From JBCBJZ01 sp038522635 (lineage in GTDB: Bacteria > Pseudomonadota > Alphaproteobacteria > Rhizobiales > Hyphomicrobiaceae), in NCBI GenBank assembly GCA_038522635.1, contig JBCBJZ010000038.1:1-25411 (forward strand): a stretch of 25,411 nucleotides of DNA, read 5' to 3'. A program made the position numbers and the translations under genes. The notes beneath the pieces were generated by a model. That model was given only the letters and a program-made list of their open reading frames with translations. It searched no databases and was not told the DNA's origin. Shown piece by piece: positions 1 to 7,514 of the stretch (position 1 is the first letter of the stretch; each line of letters begins with the position of its first letter).

Positions 1-113
1 GCGTGCACAGCCCGGCTCCTCTGGCGGGCGCTGACACCGAGGCGATCCTAGCGGAGCTCGGCTTTGACGCCGATGAGGCAGCCGCGCTCAAGCACGCGGG
101 CGCGGTGCGCTAA
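1..113 (+). CDS. CaiB/BaiF family III CoA-transferase, C-terminal fragment
   Basis: This is the last 36 codons of a gene that starts before the window; the reading frame begins at base 3 and ends at TAA 111-113. The visible peptide contains PAPLAGADTEAILAELGFDA followed by an Ala-rich helix ending AGAVR. That is the usual C-terminus of family III CoA-transferases (a P-x-P-L-G-x-H/D-T stretch, then LxELGy and a final AALxxAG helix). These enzymes move CoA between organic acids in the cytoplasm. The substrate cannot be told from this fragment. The stop codon lies at the very edge of repeat A1, so the gene ends exactly where the palindromic repeat begins. The end looks full length for the family. 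The assignment rests on a short stretch, so confidence is moderate. Confidence 0.68.
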   Translation, partial: VHSPAPLAGADTEAILAELGFDADEAAALKHAGAVR

Positions 114-213
114 AGTTCGTCCGAGGCAGCTGGAATCAGCTGACGCGAAGATGAACGGCAAAACAAGAGCCTAGATGTCGGTTCCGCTTCGACCTGAAGC
201 GAACCGACTCTAG
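111..213 (+). repeat. Palindromic repeat family A, copy A1
   Basis: About 103 bases that match, in inverted orientation, the DNA at 22674-22779 and, more weakly, 9002-9104. The element has two inverted-repeat modules joined by a linker reading ATGAACGGCAAAACAAGAGC. In module 2 GGTTCCGCTTC (180-190) faces GAAGCGAACC (195-204). Module 1 (CCGAGGCAGCTGGAATCAGC and following) is more worn than in A2. The left edge coincides with the TAA of the upstream CoA-transferase gene. No open reading frame in it looks coding. Confidence 0.8.
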
Positions 214-218
214 TGTCT

Positions 219-267
219 GTCAGCGGCCAACGAGGATTTCATCTGCCGCACGCGATCCTCCGCTGAC
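219..267. repeat. Hairpin downstream of repeat A1, possible partial A copy
   Basis: An imperfect hairpin: GTCAGCG (219-225) pairs with CGCTGAC (261-267) and GAGGAT (232-237) pairs with ATCCTC (255-260), around a 17-base loop. The loop region GGATTTCATCTGCCGCACG (234-252) matches the left edge of repeat A3 at 9002-9020 with one mismatch, so part of this may be a decayed A copy. At both A1 and A3 a GC-rich hairpin follows a few bases after the A element. There is no T-run, so it is not a typical intrinsic terminator. Confidence 0.45.
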
Positions 268-349
268 TGGAATTATTTCTCCAACCCTGTATTTCCTGCC
301 TTATTGGCGTGGGACAAAAACCACAAAGGGATCTCGCCTGCGCCAAATG

Positions 350-355
350 AGGAGG
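350..355 (+). promoter_or_regulatory. Ribosome binding site fixing the OmpA-like start
   Basis: AGGAGG, eight bases before the GTG at 364. It is the strongest Shine-Dalgarno match near this gene. It rules out the TTG at 304, which has no such site and would put 20 uncleaved residues ahead of a good signal peptide. Confidence 0.8.
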
Positions 356-363
356 CCGAAATC

Positions 364-1755
364 GTGACCTATCGCGTTCTACTGAGCGCTGCCGCTGGCA
401 GCGTTATGCTCGCGGCGAACGCAGCACACGCTGCCGGACCGCAAGTGCCAACATTGCAAAGCGACCATGCCAAAAGCCCGCTTGTTCCCGTGCAGCGCCG
501 TTTGCGCCCGCGCGAGGTGCGCCAAAAACTGCGCAGCGAAGGCTATCGCAAGATCAACTGGATTGATCGCGATCTTCCGGTCTACCGCTTAGAAGCGTGC
601 ACGGGCAACGTGCGCTACCGCCTCCGGGTGAACCGCTTTGGGGAAGTTCGACGCCGGCGCGCCCTGGGGCCGTGCTGGAACGCACAACTGCCAGGTTGGG
701 CCAATGCCAACCGCAACGCCCGCCGTGGCTTGAGCGACAACGAGCTGCGCGCCCTGCTGCGCCAACGAGGCTTTGCACGTATCAGGATCACGGACAACGA
801 GCTGCCCGGCTACGGTGCGGAAGCCTGCCGTAACGGCGACCGGTTCCGCCTGCGCATGAACCGCTTCGGCGCCATCCGCAACAGCCGTATCCTTGGCTCC
901 TGCCGCCAGCAGGCTGCACAGACACTGCGCCCACGCGATCTGCGCGAACTGTTGCGCACCCGCGGCTTCTACAAGATCGAAATCACCGACCGCCGGGGTC
1001 CGCGTTACGGCGCGGAAGCATGCCGGGGCAACAACCGCGTGCGCGTTCAGATCGATGATCGCGGTGGCATCGTAGGTGTGCGCCGCCTTGGCTCATGCCG
1101 CGTGCGTCAAGCTGATCGCGGCCTCGGGGTTGATGAAATCCGCGAAGTGCTGCGGCGTCGGCGCTATTACAGAATTAACTTCACGGACCGGCGTCTACCT
1201 GGCCTCGAAGCCGAAGCCTGCCGCAACATTCGCCGCTTCCGGCTCCGGTTGAACAGGTTCGGTGAAATCACGCGGCGCCAGCGGGTCGGCTGGTGTGCAC
1301 GGCCGAGCCAACGCGAAGTCGCAGCGGCTCCGCGCCAGCGCGTAACCGACTTTGAACTGCGCGGCACAGGGCGCATCCGCGCGGCCGACTGCCAGGACTA
1401 TCTGGAAGCGCTGCTGTCGCGCAACTCGATTCTGTTCGACTACGACAGCGCCGACATCGACACTGACAGCTTTGATCTGCTGAACCAGCTTGGACGTGTG
1501 ATCCGTCGCTGCCCGGGTGCCAAGATCGAAGTCGCTGGCCACACCGACAGCGATGGTTCCAACCGCTACAATCAGGACCTGAGCGAGCGGCGGGCCGGCG
1601 CGGTCGCCACCTACCTGCTCCGCCGCGGCGTGCCCCGGCGCAGCCTGAGCGCGGTTGGTTACGGTGAAGAGCGCCCCGTCGCCTCGAACAGCACACCGGC
1701 CCAGAAGGCGCTGAACCGGCGCATCGAGTTTGTGCTGGATTGGTCGGAAGGCTGA
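364..1755 (+). CDS. Secreted OmpA-family protein with four N-terminal Cys-pair repeats
   Basis: 463 residues from a GTG start with AGGAGG upstream. Residues 1-24 are a signal peptide ending AHAA. Four copies of a ~58-residue unit follow (about 47-104, 123-180, 188-245, 254-311). Each has a helix (LRxxLRxxGY), a strand I-x-x-x-D, an invariant Cys in EAC, a basic strand ending NRFGE/A or similar, and a final Cys in LG-x-C. The unit resembles the small helix-strand fold of PepSY-like periplasmic domains, but I cannot name it. Residues about 353-457 are an OmpA C-terminal peptidoglycan-binding domain: ILFDYDSADI, AGHTDSDGS, NQDLSERRA, GYGEERP and NRRIEF are all present. Family knowledge places this domain in the periplasm bound to peptidoglycan. 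The paired Cys in each unit suggest disulfides (inference). The protein is strongly Arg-rich. A terminator follows at 1802. Confidence 0.9.
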   Translation: MTYRVLLSAAAGSVMLAANAAHAAGPQVPTLQSDHAKSPLVPVQRRLRPREVRQKLRSEGYRKINWIDRDLPVYRLEACTGNVRYRLRVNRFGEVRRRRALGPCWNAQLPGWANANRNARRGLSDNELRALLRQRGFARIRITDNELPGYGAEACRNGDRFRLRMNRFGAIRNSRILGSCRQQAAQTLRPRDLRELLRTRGFYKIEITDRRGPRYGAEACRGNNRVRVQIDDRGGIVGVRRLGSCRVRQADRGLGVDEIREVLRRRRYYRINFTDRRLPGLEAEACRNIRRFRLRLNRFGEITRRQRVGWCARPSQREVAAAPRQRVTDFELRGTGRIRAADCQDYLEALLSRNSILFDYDSADIDTDSFDLLNQLGRVIRRCPGAKIEVAGHTDSDGSNRYNQDLSERRAGAVATYLLRRGVPRRSLSAVGYGEERPVASNSTPAQKALNRRIEFVLDWSEG

Positions 1756-1801
1756 GCGGGTTTGCGGCCGGCCAGGCGCTGGTCAGCTCAAACCAAGGAC
1801 A

Positions 1802-1834
1802 GGGGCATCCGTATCGCGGGTGCCCTTTTTATTT
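1802..1834 (+). terminator. Rho-independent terminator after the OmpA-like gene
   Basis: Stem GGGCATCCG (1803-1811) pairs with CGGGTGCCC (1817-1825), nine pairs with one G-U, around a five-base loop. TTTTT, A, TTT follows directly. It lies 47 bases after the stop of the OmpA-like gene and is the best intrinsic terminator in the window. Confidence 0.85.
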
Positions 1835-1912
1835 GGGCGTCGGACATGGGGGGCGTCGGAGAAGGGCGGCGGCTCGCCCCGGCGCAGCACCCCTCCACGA
1901 CGTCACGGAGGC

Positions 1913-2731
1913 CTACTGTGCCGTGAGCCCGCCATCGACCACGATCTCGCTCCCGGTGACGAAGCTTGACGCCGGCGACAACAGCCAGATGACCGCGTCT
2001 GCCACCTCGTCGGGCATCGCCATGCGGCCCAGGGGGATCGCGCGTCGCATGCTGGCCAACGCGCGCTCGCGATCTGAAGCGGCATCTGCGATGGCCCCGG
2101 TCATGTCACCTTCGACGAAGGCGGGATGCACCGAGTTGCATCGCACCTGCGGCGAACGTCGTGCGCCGGCCAACGCGACCGACTTTGTGAGGAGGCGTAC
2201 AGCGCCCTTCGAGGCATTGTACGCGGCAAGGTTCGCGCCGCCAACGAGGCCCGAGACGGACGACACGTTCACGATCGCAGGCGTGGCTGCGGCTGTGGCT
2301 GTGGGAACGGCTGCCGCTCGCGCATCGCCCATCATGGCTAGTGCTGCGCGGCAACCCAGGAACACCCCATCGACGTTGACCTGCTGCAGGCGATGCCAGC
2401 CGGCGTAGTCCGTCTCCTCGATGGAAGCGAGCAGCACCAGGCCTGCGTTGTTGACGAGGCCATCGAGCCGACCGTAGCGGGCCTTGATGGACGCGAGCGC
2501 CTCATCCCAATCAGCTTCGCGCGTCACATCCAACGCAAGTGCGGGGTGATCAAACCCGTCCGGCACAGCGCCCGCTTGCACGCGCTCAGCAAGGTCGCTG
2601 GGCACCGCAACGCCGCCGCACTGGCTGATGGCCGCAACGATGGCGCGGCCCAATGTGCCGCAGGCCCCGGTCACCAAGATCACCCGATCGCGCAAGGCCT
2701 CAGGTCCAAACGTCTTGCTCGCACCTTCCAT
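1913..2731 (-). CDS. Short-chain dehydrogenase/reductase (classical SDR)
   Basis: 272 residues, a cytoplasmic NAD(P)-dependent oxidoreductase of the classical SDR family. Visible motifs are the cofactor loop TGACGTLG (21-28), NNAG (94-97), the catalytic Ser in NVSSVSG (S158), and Y171-x-x-x-K175 in YNASK. HPAFVEGDM and the C-terminal VTGSEIVVDGG are also typical. The substrate cannot be predicted. An Ala/Thr-rich stretch at about 137-152 (ARAAAVPTATAAATPA) is inserted just before the catalytic Ser strand, where most relatives have a short turn. The ATG at 2731 was chosen because GGAAGGGGGG lies upstream of it; the longer frame to 2755 would read through that site. The gene is divergent from pepN, with 187 bases between the two starts. 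Confidence 0.92.
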   Translation of the reverse strand: MEGASKTFGPEALRDRVILVTGACGTLGRAIVAAISQCGGVAVPSDLAERVQAGAVPDGFDHPALALDVTREADWDEALASIKARYGRLDGLVNNAGLVLLASIEETDYAGWHRLQQVNVDGVFLGCRAALAMMGDARAAAVPTATAAATPAIVNVSSVSGLVGGANLAAYNASKGAVRLLTKSVALAGARRSPQVRCNSVHPAFVEGDMTGAIADAASDRERALASMRRAIPLGRMAMPDEVADAVIWLLSPASSFVTGSEIVVDGGLTAQ

Positions 2732-2740
2732 TGGGCTTAA

Positions 2741-2750
2741 CCCCCCTTCC
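2741..2750 (-). promoter_or_regulatory. Ribosome binding site of the SDR gene
   Basis: On the minus strand GGAAGGGGGG precedes the ATG at 2731 by nine bases. It decides the start, because the frame stays open as far as a GTG at 2755. Confidence 0.6.
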
Positions 2751-2918
2751 AACACACTGCGCGTTCAACGAGGCTGGTGCAGCAGCAAACCGCCAGTCCG
2801 CACCTCCGGCTGCCCCCGTTTCCATAAGGGCGGGTGCAGCGAACGCTACAGCACCGCCGTTCATCGCCTTTGCCGCAGCCCCCACCAAAGCTTGCCCAAG
2901 CCTGAAGGTCCCGCCCCC

Positions 2919-5636
2919 ATGCGCACCGATACCCCCCGCCCCATTCGGCTCAAGAACTATAAGCCCGCGCCCTTCACCATCGACAAGGTATCGCTCGATT
3001 TCCAGCTCGATCGCACCGCCACCCGCGTCACAAGCCGGCTGCACATGCGCCCTAACCCCAGCGCCGATACGCCAACGGCCGATGCAAAATCCGCCAAAGC
3101 CAAAAGCACAAGGAGCGCCAAGGGCAGCAAGGCGGAGGCGTCAACCGGCACGCTGGTCCTTGACGGCGAACTGCTCGAGCTTGAAAGCCTCAAGCTCAAC
3201 GGCGAACCTCTGCCGCGCAGCCGCTATCGGGTCGGCAAAGAGACCCTGACCATACGCCAGGTGCCGCGCGCGCCCTTCACGCTCGACATCGTCACCACCT
3301 GCAATCCGGAGGCGAACAAAGCCCTCTCCGGCCTCTACGTCTCCCGCGGCATGTTCTGCACCCAATGCGAAGCGGAGGGCTTTCGCCGCATCACCTATTT
3401 CCTGGATCGCCCCGATGTTCTGGCGACCTACACGGTGCGCATCGAAGCCGATGCCGAAGCAGCCTCCACCTTGCTGTCGAACGGCAACCTGCGTGAGCGC
3501 GGCACGTTGGCGGAGGGCAAGCGCCACTACGCGATCTGGCGCGATCCCCACCCCAAGCCGTCCTACCTGTTCGCGCTGGTCGGCGGTCATCTTGCTTCGA
3601 TCGCCAGCACCTTCACCACCAGCGAAGGCGAACACGTCGACCTGCGCATCTATGTTGAACCTGGCAAAGAGGACCGGTGCGGCTGGGCCATGGATGCGCT
3701 CAAGCGATCGATGGCGTGGGATGAGCGCCGCTTCGGCCGCGCCTATGACCTGGAAGTCTTCAACATCGTCGCGGTGTCCGATTTCAACATGGGCGCGATG
3801 GAGAACAAGGGCCTCAACATCTTCAACGACCGGCTCATCCTCGCCTCACCTCAAACGGCGAGCGATGCGACCTACGCGGCGATCGAAGCGGTCATCGCGC
3901 ACGAGTATTTTCACAACTGGACCGGCAACCGCATCACCTGCCGCGACTGGTTCCAACTTTGCCTCAAAGAGGGGCTGACCGTTTACCGCGATCAGGAGTT
4001 CACAGCCGATGAACGCTCACGGGCGGTCGAACGCATCAACGATGTCCGGCGGTTGAAGCTCTCCCAGTTCCCCGAGGACGCGGGCCCGCTGGCCCACCCC
4101 GTGCGCCCGGCAAGCTACATCGAGATCAACAACTTCTACACCGCCACCGTCTACGAGAAGGGCGCAGAACTCTGCCGCATGATCGCGACGCTGCTGGGGG
4201 AAGCGGGCTTCCGCGCCGGCATGAATCTGTTTTTCGAACGCCACGATGGGGAGGCTGCGACCGTCGAAGATTTCATCGCCTGCTTCGCGCACGTGAGTGG
4301 GCGGGACCTTTCGCAGTTCATGATCTGGTACCAGCAGGCAGGCACACCCGAACTCGTGTGCAGTCTGGATCACGATCAAGCGGCGCAAACGGCGACGCTG
4401 CACGTGGAGCAGGTGCTGCCCCCGACACCGGGCCAACAACGCAAGAAGCCGCTGCATATGCCGTTGGCGCTCGGGCTGCTCGCCCCTGACGGCGAAGAGC
4501 TCGCACTGAAACTCAAGGATGGTGACGTTGTCGAAAACGGCATCATCGAACTTACCCAGCGGCGCCAAAGCTTCACGTTTGAAGGGGTTCGCGAACGCCC
4601 TGTGCCTTCCCTGTTGCGGCACTTCTCAGCGCCGTGCAACCTCACCATCGACCTGAGCGACCACGACTACGCCTTCCTGATCGCGCATGACCGCGACCCC
4701 TTCAATCGATGGCAGGCGGTCCAGAGTTTCGTGACGCGCACGATGCAGCGCTTCATCACGGCCGCGCGTACGGGCAAGAACCCGGGTTCCGCGGATCAAC
4801 TGATCGAGGCGCTGCGTGCTGCCTTTTTCGATCGCAAACTCGAGCCGGCCTATCGCGCTGAACTGATGCGCCTACCCGGTGAGACCGCGCTTGCCCGCAT
4901 CATCGCCCACGACATCGATCCCGACGCGATCCACAAGGGCTGCCACCAGGTGATGCGTGCGATCGCGCGCGCGCTGGGGCCGGAATTTGAAAAGCTCTAC
5001 CGCACGACGAAGCCCAAACGGACCTACGACCCGAGCGCAGAACAAATGGGCCTGCGTGCGCAGCGTCTTGCGGCGCTGACCCTGCTCGCCTACCGCGGTG
5101 AGGCTGCCGACAAAGACCGCGTGGTGCAGCACTTCAAAGGCGCGAACAACATGACCGATCAATCCGCCGCGCTCTATCTGATCGCCACGCATGTGCCGGC
5201 CGCCCGGCAGGCGACCTTCGCGGCCTTCCACGAACGCTGGAAGGATGATCACCTCACGATCAATGCGTGGTTCGCCGCGCAAGCCATGGTGCCGACCGCC
5301 AGCACACTTGAACGCATCAAGACCTTGCAGCGCCACGCACTCTATTCTGCAACGACCCCCAACAACGTCAGCGCGGTGGTCAACACGTTCGCCACCGTGA
5401 ACCCGGTGCAATTCAACCGTGCCGATGGTGAGGGCTACGCGTTCCTTGCCGATGAAGTCCTTAAGGCGAACGCGTTCAACCCGCAGCTCGCGGCCCGCCT
5501 GATGACGCAGTTGCGCGGTTGGAAGACACTTGAGCCGCAGCGGCGCAAGCGTGCACAGGCTGAACTCAAGCGCATCGCTAAGGCCCCCGGCCTGTCAAAT
5601 GATGTATTTGAAATTGTGACAAAAATGCTCGACTAG
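2919..5636 (+). CDS. pepN: Aminopeptidase N (M1 family)
   Basis: 905 residues; a zinc metalloprotease that removes N-terminal residues from peptides in the cytoplasm. The exopeptidase motif GAMEN is at 292-296. The zinc site is HEYFH at 328-332 with the third ligand E351 in LKEGL, followed by TVYRDQEF as in the gammaproteobacterial-type PepN. The C-terminal helical domain runs to the end (EIVTKMLD). The ATG at 2919 is preferred, with GAAGG about 11 bases upstream. The frame is open back to 2628, but that part is antisense to the SDR and reads as nonsense. The protein is longer than E. coli PepN, which has about 870 residues. Much of the difference is a Lys/Ala/Ser/Thr-rich insertion at about 48-76 (repeated AKS-type steps) in the N-terminal beta domain, away from the active site. 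Confidence 0.96.
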   Translation: MRTDTPRPIRLKNYKPAPFTIDKVSLDFQLDRTATRVTSRLHMRPNPSADTPTADAKSAKAKSTRSAKGSKAEASTGTLVLDGELLELESLKLNGEPLPRSRYRVGKETLTIRQVPRAPFTLDIVTTCNPEANKALSGLYVSRGMFCTQCEAEGFRRITYFLDRPDVLATYTVRIEADAEAASTLLSNGNLRERGTLAEGKRHYAIWRDPHPKPSYLFALVGGHLASIASTFTTSEGEHVDLRIYVEPGKEDRCGWAMDALKRSMAWDERRFGRAYDLEVFNIVAVSDFNMGAMENKGLNIFNDRLILASPQTASDATYAAIEAVIAHEYFHNWTGNRITCRDWFQLCLKEGLTVYRDQEFTADERSRAVERINDVRRLKLSQFPEDAGPLAHPVRPASYIEINNFYTATVYEKGAELCRMIATLLGEAGFRAGMNLFFERHDGEAATVEDFIACFAHVSGRDLSQFMIWYQQAGTPELVCSLDHDQAAQTATLHVEQVLPPTPGQQRKKPLHMPLALGLLAPDGEELALKLKDGDVVENGIIELTQRRQSFTFEGVRERPVPSLLRHFSAPCNLTIDLSDHDYAFLIAHDRDPFNRWQAVQSFVTRTMQRFITAARTGKNPGSADQLIEALRAAFFDRKLEPAYRAELMRLPGETALARIIAHDIDPDAIHKGCHQVMRAIARALGPEFEKLYRTTKPKRTYDPSAEQMGLRAQRLAALTLLAYRGEAADKDRVVQHFKGANNMTDQSAALYLIATHVPAARQATFAAFHERWKDDHLTINAWFAAQAMVPTASTLERIKTLQRHALYSATTPNNVSAVVNTFATVNPVQFNRADGEGYAFLADEVLKANAFNPQLAARLMTQLRGWKTLEPQRRKRAQAELKRIAKAPGLSNDVFEIVTKMLD

Positions 5637-5782
5637 TCGCAGCAAGCCTGAGGCTGCGCGATCACAGCCCGGTCGATCACCTCGACAAGCGAATCACGAA
5701 TCACCGATGCTGGCTTCGGGATGAGCGTGCCATATGCGCCGCGCTCAAGAGGGCAGTTCACATCATCGGGGTCGTCATTCAT
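5633..5782 (-). CDS. Possible small protein, 49 residues, convergent with pepN
   Basis: Not recognised. The frame starts at ATG 5782 (or ATG 5791) and its TAG overlaps the TAG of pepN tail to tail (CTAG at 5633-5636). The peptide begins MNDDPDDVNCPLERGAYGTL, continues with a helix-like SVIRDSLVEVIDRAVIAQ, and ends QACCD. It is balanced in composition and more protein-like than the Arg/Ser-rich plus-strand reading of the same bases. The codons look like those of the neighbours. The ribosome binding site is weak. It overlaps the earliest possible start of the kinase-like gene, so both cannot be right at full length. It may be only an antisense frame. Confidence 0.33.
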   Translation of the reverse strand: MNDDPDDVNCPLERGAYGTLIPKPASVIRDSLVEVIDRAVIAQPQACCD

Positions 5783-6941
5783 GACGAACATCAACGCGGT
5801 CGCGCCTCGCGCGCGGTCGACCGCACGCCGTGGCGTGCGAACCAATCTGGCGACGCTTTGGCGCCGAACACTTTGCCGCTCGGATCGAAGCGCGTCGCAA
5901 CGCATGATTGCGGCATGGGCGCCGCCCTTCAGGATCATCACGCTGGCGCGCGGGGCCGCAGCGCTGCACGTCGTGCTGCTGATCGGCGGCCTGATGTTCG
6001 ATGCTAGCATCGCAAGCGCGCAAGGTATCAACAGCGCCGTTCCCTTGATGGCTGACGGCTTCCTGCTTGCGCTGGTTGCGACCGGAACCATGGCCGCGTG
6101 CCTGACGATGGCCGCGCCAGCTGCGCACCGTGCTCCTGCCCTGCCCGACCAACAGGTGCAGCGCGAACCGATCAACGCCCTAAGCGCTGAGCGCACACCT
6201 GACCAGGAGCGCCAATGGGCGCACGTGATGGCACGCGCGAGCCACGAATTGCGCACACCCCTCAACGCCGTGATCGGCTTTTCCGATATGATGCGCCGCG
6301 AGCTTTTGGGGCCGATCGGGCATGCGCGTTACCGTGAGTATGTGGAGGACATCCAGGCAAGCGGCGCTGACCTGTTGAAGTCGGCTGAGGACACGTTGGC
6401 GCTCACCACGTTGGTTGCCGAGCCGCCCCATGCGCAGCGGCGCCGCGAAGAACATGCGTTCAGCGCCCTCTTGCAGGAAGCCGTCGACATGCGTGCGGAC
6501 AAGCAAGGGGTACGCATCGACCGTACGGTTGGAAAGTGCTTTGCCGCTGCCATGGTGTCAGGGGATCGCCGCGGCTTGAGGCAGCTGCTGGTCAACACCC
6601 TTGCCGGCGCTGGCGATGTCTTGCCGAACGTGGCTGATCCTCTCGAGATCGTGGCCGATGACCGCTTGACCGCTTTTACAGGGCAGCCTGCCGCTCACAC
6701 GCACGACCGCTTGGCGATCATCATCAAGCGTGGATCGGCCGCCTCACCGCAATCATCCGGCCTCCGCCTGACGCCGGTTCTCGAAGATGATGGCCTCTAC
6801 AAGGCCGACGATGCGAGCCTGCCGCTCGCCATGGCCGACGCGCTCGCCGGTCTGCAAGGCGCCGCACTCCATCTCCATCGCGATGACGACGGCCAAATCT
6901 GCGCCGTACGTTTGATGCTGCCTGCACGCCGGGCGCCATAA
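5721..6941 (+). CDS. Membrane histidine-kinase-like protein with degenerate ATPase domain
   Basis: Up to 406 residues. Two hydrophobic segments (about 78-96 and 110-130) are followed by a HisKA dimerisation helix with H-box SHELRTPLNAVIGFSDMM (His 175 from this start) and the GPIGHARYREYVEDI stretch typical of alphaproteobacterial kinases. The rest matches the length of an ATPase domain but lacks its key residues. The N-box region reads DRRGLRQLLVNTLAGAG, with the Mg-binding Asn position lost. I see no DxGxG G1 box, and the G2 region reads ASLPLAMADAL instead of GLGL. Only the last strand (ICAVRLMLPARR) looks normal. It may be a pseudokinase or a phosphotransfer/dimerisation partner (inference). 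The start is unresolved: ATGs at 5721, 5781 and 5904 all have weak ribosome binding sites, and 5904 starts just before the first hydrophobic segment. Confidence 0.75.
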   Translation: MSVPYAPRSRGQFTSSGSSFMTNINAVAPRARSTARRGVRTNLATLWRRTLCRSDRSASQRMIAAWAPPFRIITLARGAAALHVVLLIGGLMFDASIASAQGINSAVPLMADGFLLALVATGTMAACLTMAAPAAHRAPALPDQQVQREPINALSAERTPDQERQWAHVMARASHELRTPLNAVIGFSDMMRRELLGPIGHARYREYVEDIQASGADLLKSAEDTLALTTLVAEPPHAQRRREEHAFSALLQEAVDMRADKQGVRIDRTVGKCFAAAMVSGDRRGLRQLLVNTLAGAGDVLPNVADPLEIVADDRLTAFTGQPAAHTHDRLAIIIKRGSAASPQSSGLRLTPVLEDDGLYKADDASLPLAMADALAGLQGAALHLHRDDDGQICAVRLMLPARRAP

Positions 6942-6980
6942 CCTCTTCTCGCCGCGCCAACGCCCAAATGCGAACCTCCT

Positions 6981-7514
6981 CTAAGGCCGCAAGCCCGGAC
7001 CACGGCCGCGCCGCCCACGGCGCAGCATCCGCAAAAACCTCCGGCGCTCCTGCGCTGTCATGAGCGTTGCGATATCAGCGAGCCGCTGGTGCAGCCTTTC
7101 GCTTGCGACCTGTGCTGCTTGCGCGCGCGCGCGCTGCGCCGCGAGATAAGCGCCGCGATCGAACGAAGTTGCGCGAAACGCCTCACGGGCCTCACGCCGC
7201 GCGGCTCTCACCGCCCGGCGCACGTCACGTATCCCGAAGCCCCCGCCATCAAGTTTCGCCTCGATTGCGGCGCGTCGCGCATCGGGCAGCGTCCGCAAGA
7301 AACGCTGTAGGGTATGCTCCAAGCCGCCACCGCGCATCATCGGCCCGCGATGCATGCCCCCGCGCCACAAAAAGCCGGCGACGATGCCGATCACGAGCAA
7401 ATTGAGCGCGACCGAGGTCACAAGCGTGATCCACAGCCAGCGGGGTGCCGCACGAGGTGCTGCCATCGGCGTATCGGCGTCGGCGTCAGGCGGTGTGCTG
7501 TTGGAAGAACTCAA
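6981..7514 (-). CDS. Periplasmic heavy-metal sensor / CpxP-Spy-like protein, membrane anchored
   Basis: 177 residues. One membrane segment (about 27-50, WLWITLVTSVALNLLVIGIVAGF) is followed by a Gly/Met/His patch (GGMHRGPMMRGGG), then a long Arg/Ala-rich helical region with repeated R-x-x-x-R-A-A-R spacing. This is the layout of the Metal_resist / periplasmic heavy-metal-sensor family, related to CnrX and CpxP, in which helical hairpins in the periplasm bind metal or misfolded protein. The start is TTG: GAGGA lies six bases upstream, and TTGA overlaps the TGA of the preceding gene by four bases, so translation is probably coupled. As third gene of a sigma/anti-sigma operon it probably senses the signal or is the effector (inference). 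The metal cannot be predicted. Confidence 0.75.
   Translation of the reverse strand: MSSSNSTPPDADADTPMAAPRAAPRWLWITLVTSVALNLLVIGIVAGFLWRGGMHRGPMMRGGGLEHTLQRFLRTLPDARRAAIEAKLDGGGFGIRDVRRAVRAARREAREAFRATSFDRGAYLAAQRARAQAAQVASERLHQRLADIATLMTAQERRRFLRMLRRGRRGRGPGLRP

Noticed and set aside
111..267. CRISPR-like or structured-RNA reading of the repeats
   Set aside because: Copies are far apart, inverted relative to each other, and without regular spacers or cas genes; no known riboswitch or small-RNA core was recognised.
1740..2408. 222-codon plus-strand frame opposite the SDR gene
   Set aside because: Antisense to a clear SDR with catalytic Ser, Tyr and Lys; it also starts inside the OmpA-like gene and runs through the terminator.
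2628..2918. N-terminal extension of pepN
   Set aside because: The frame is open but overlaps the SDR coding region and its divergent promoter. The PepN family starts near MRTDTP at 2919.
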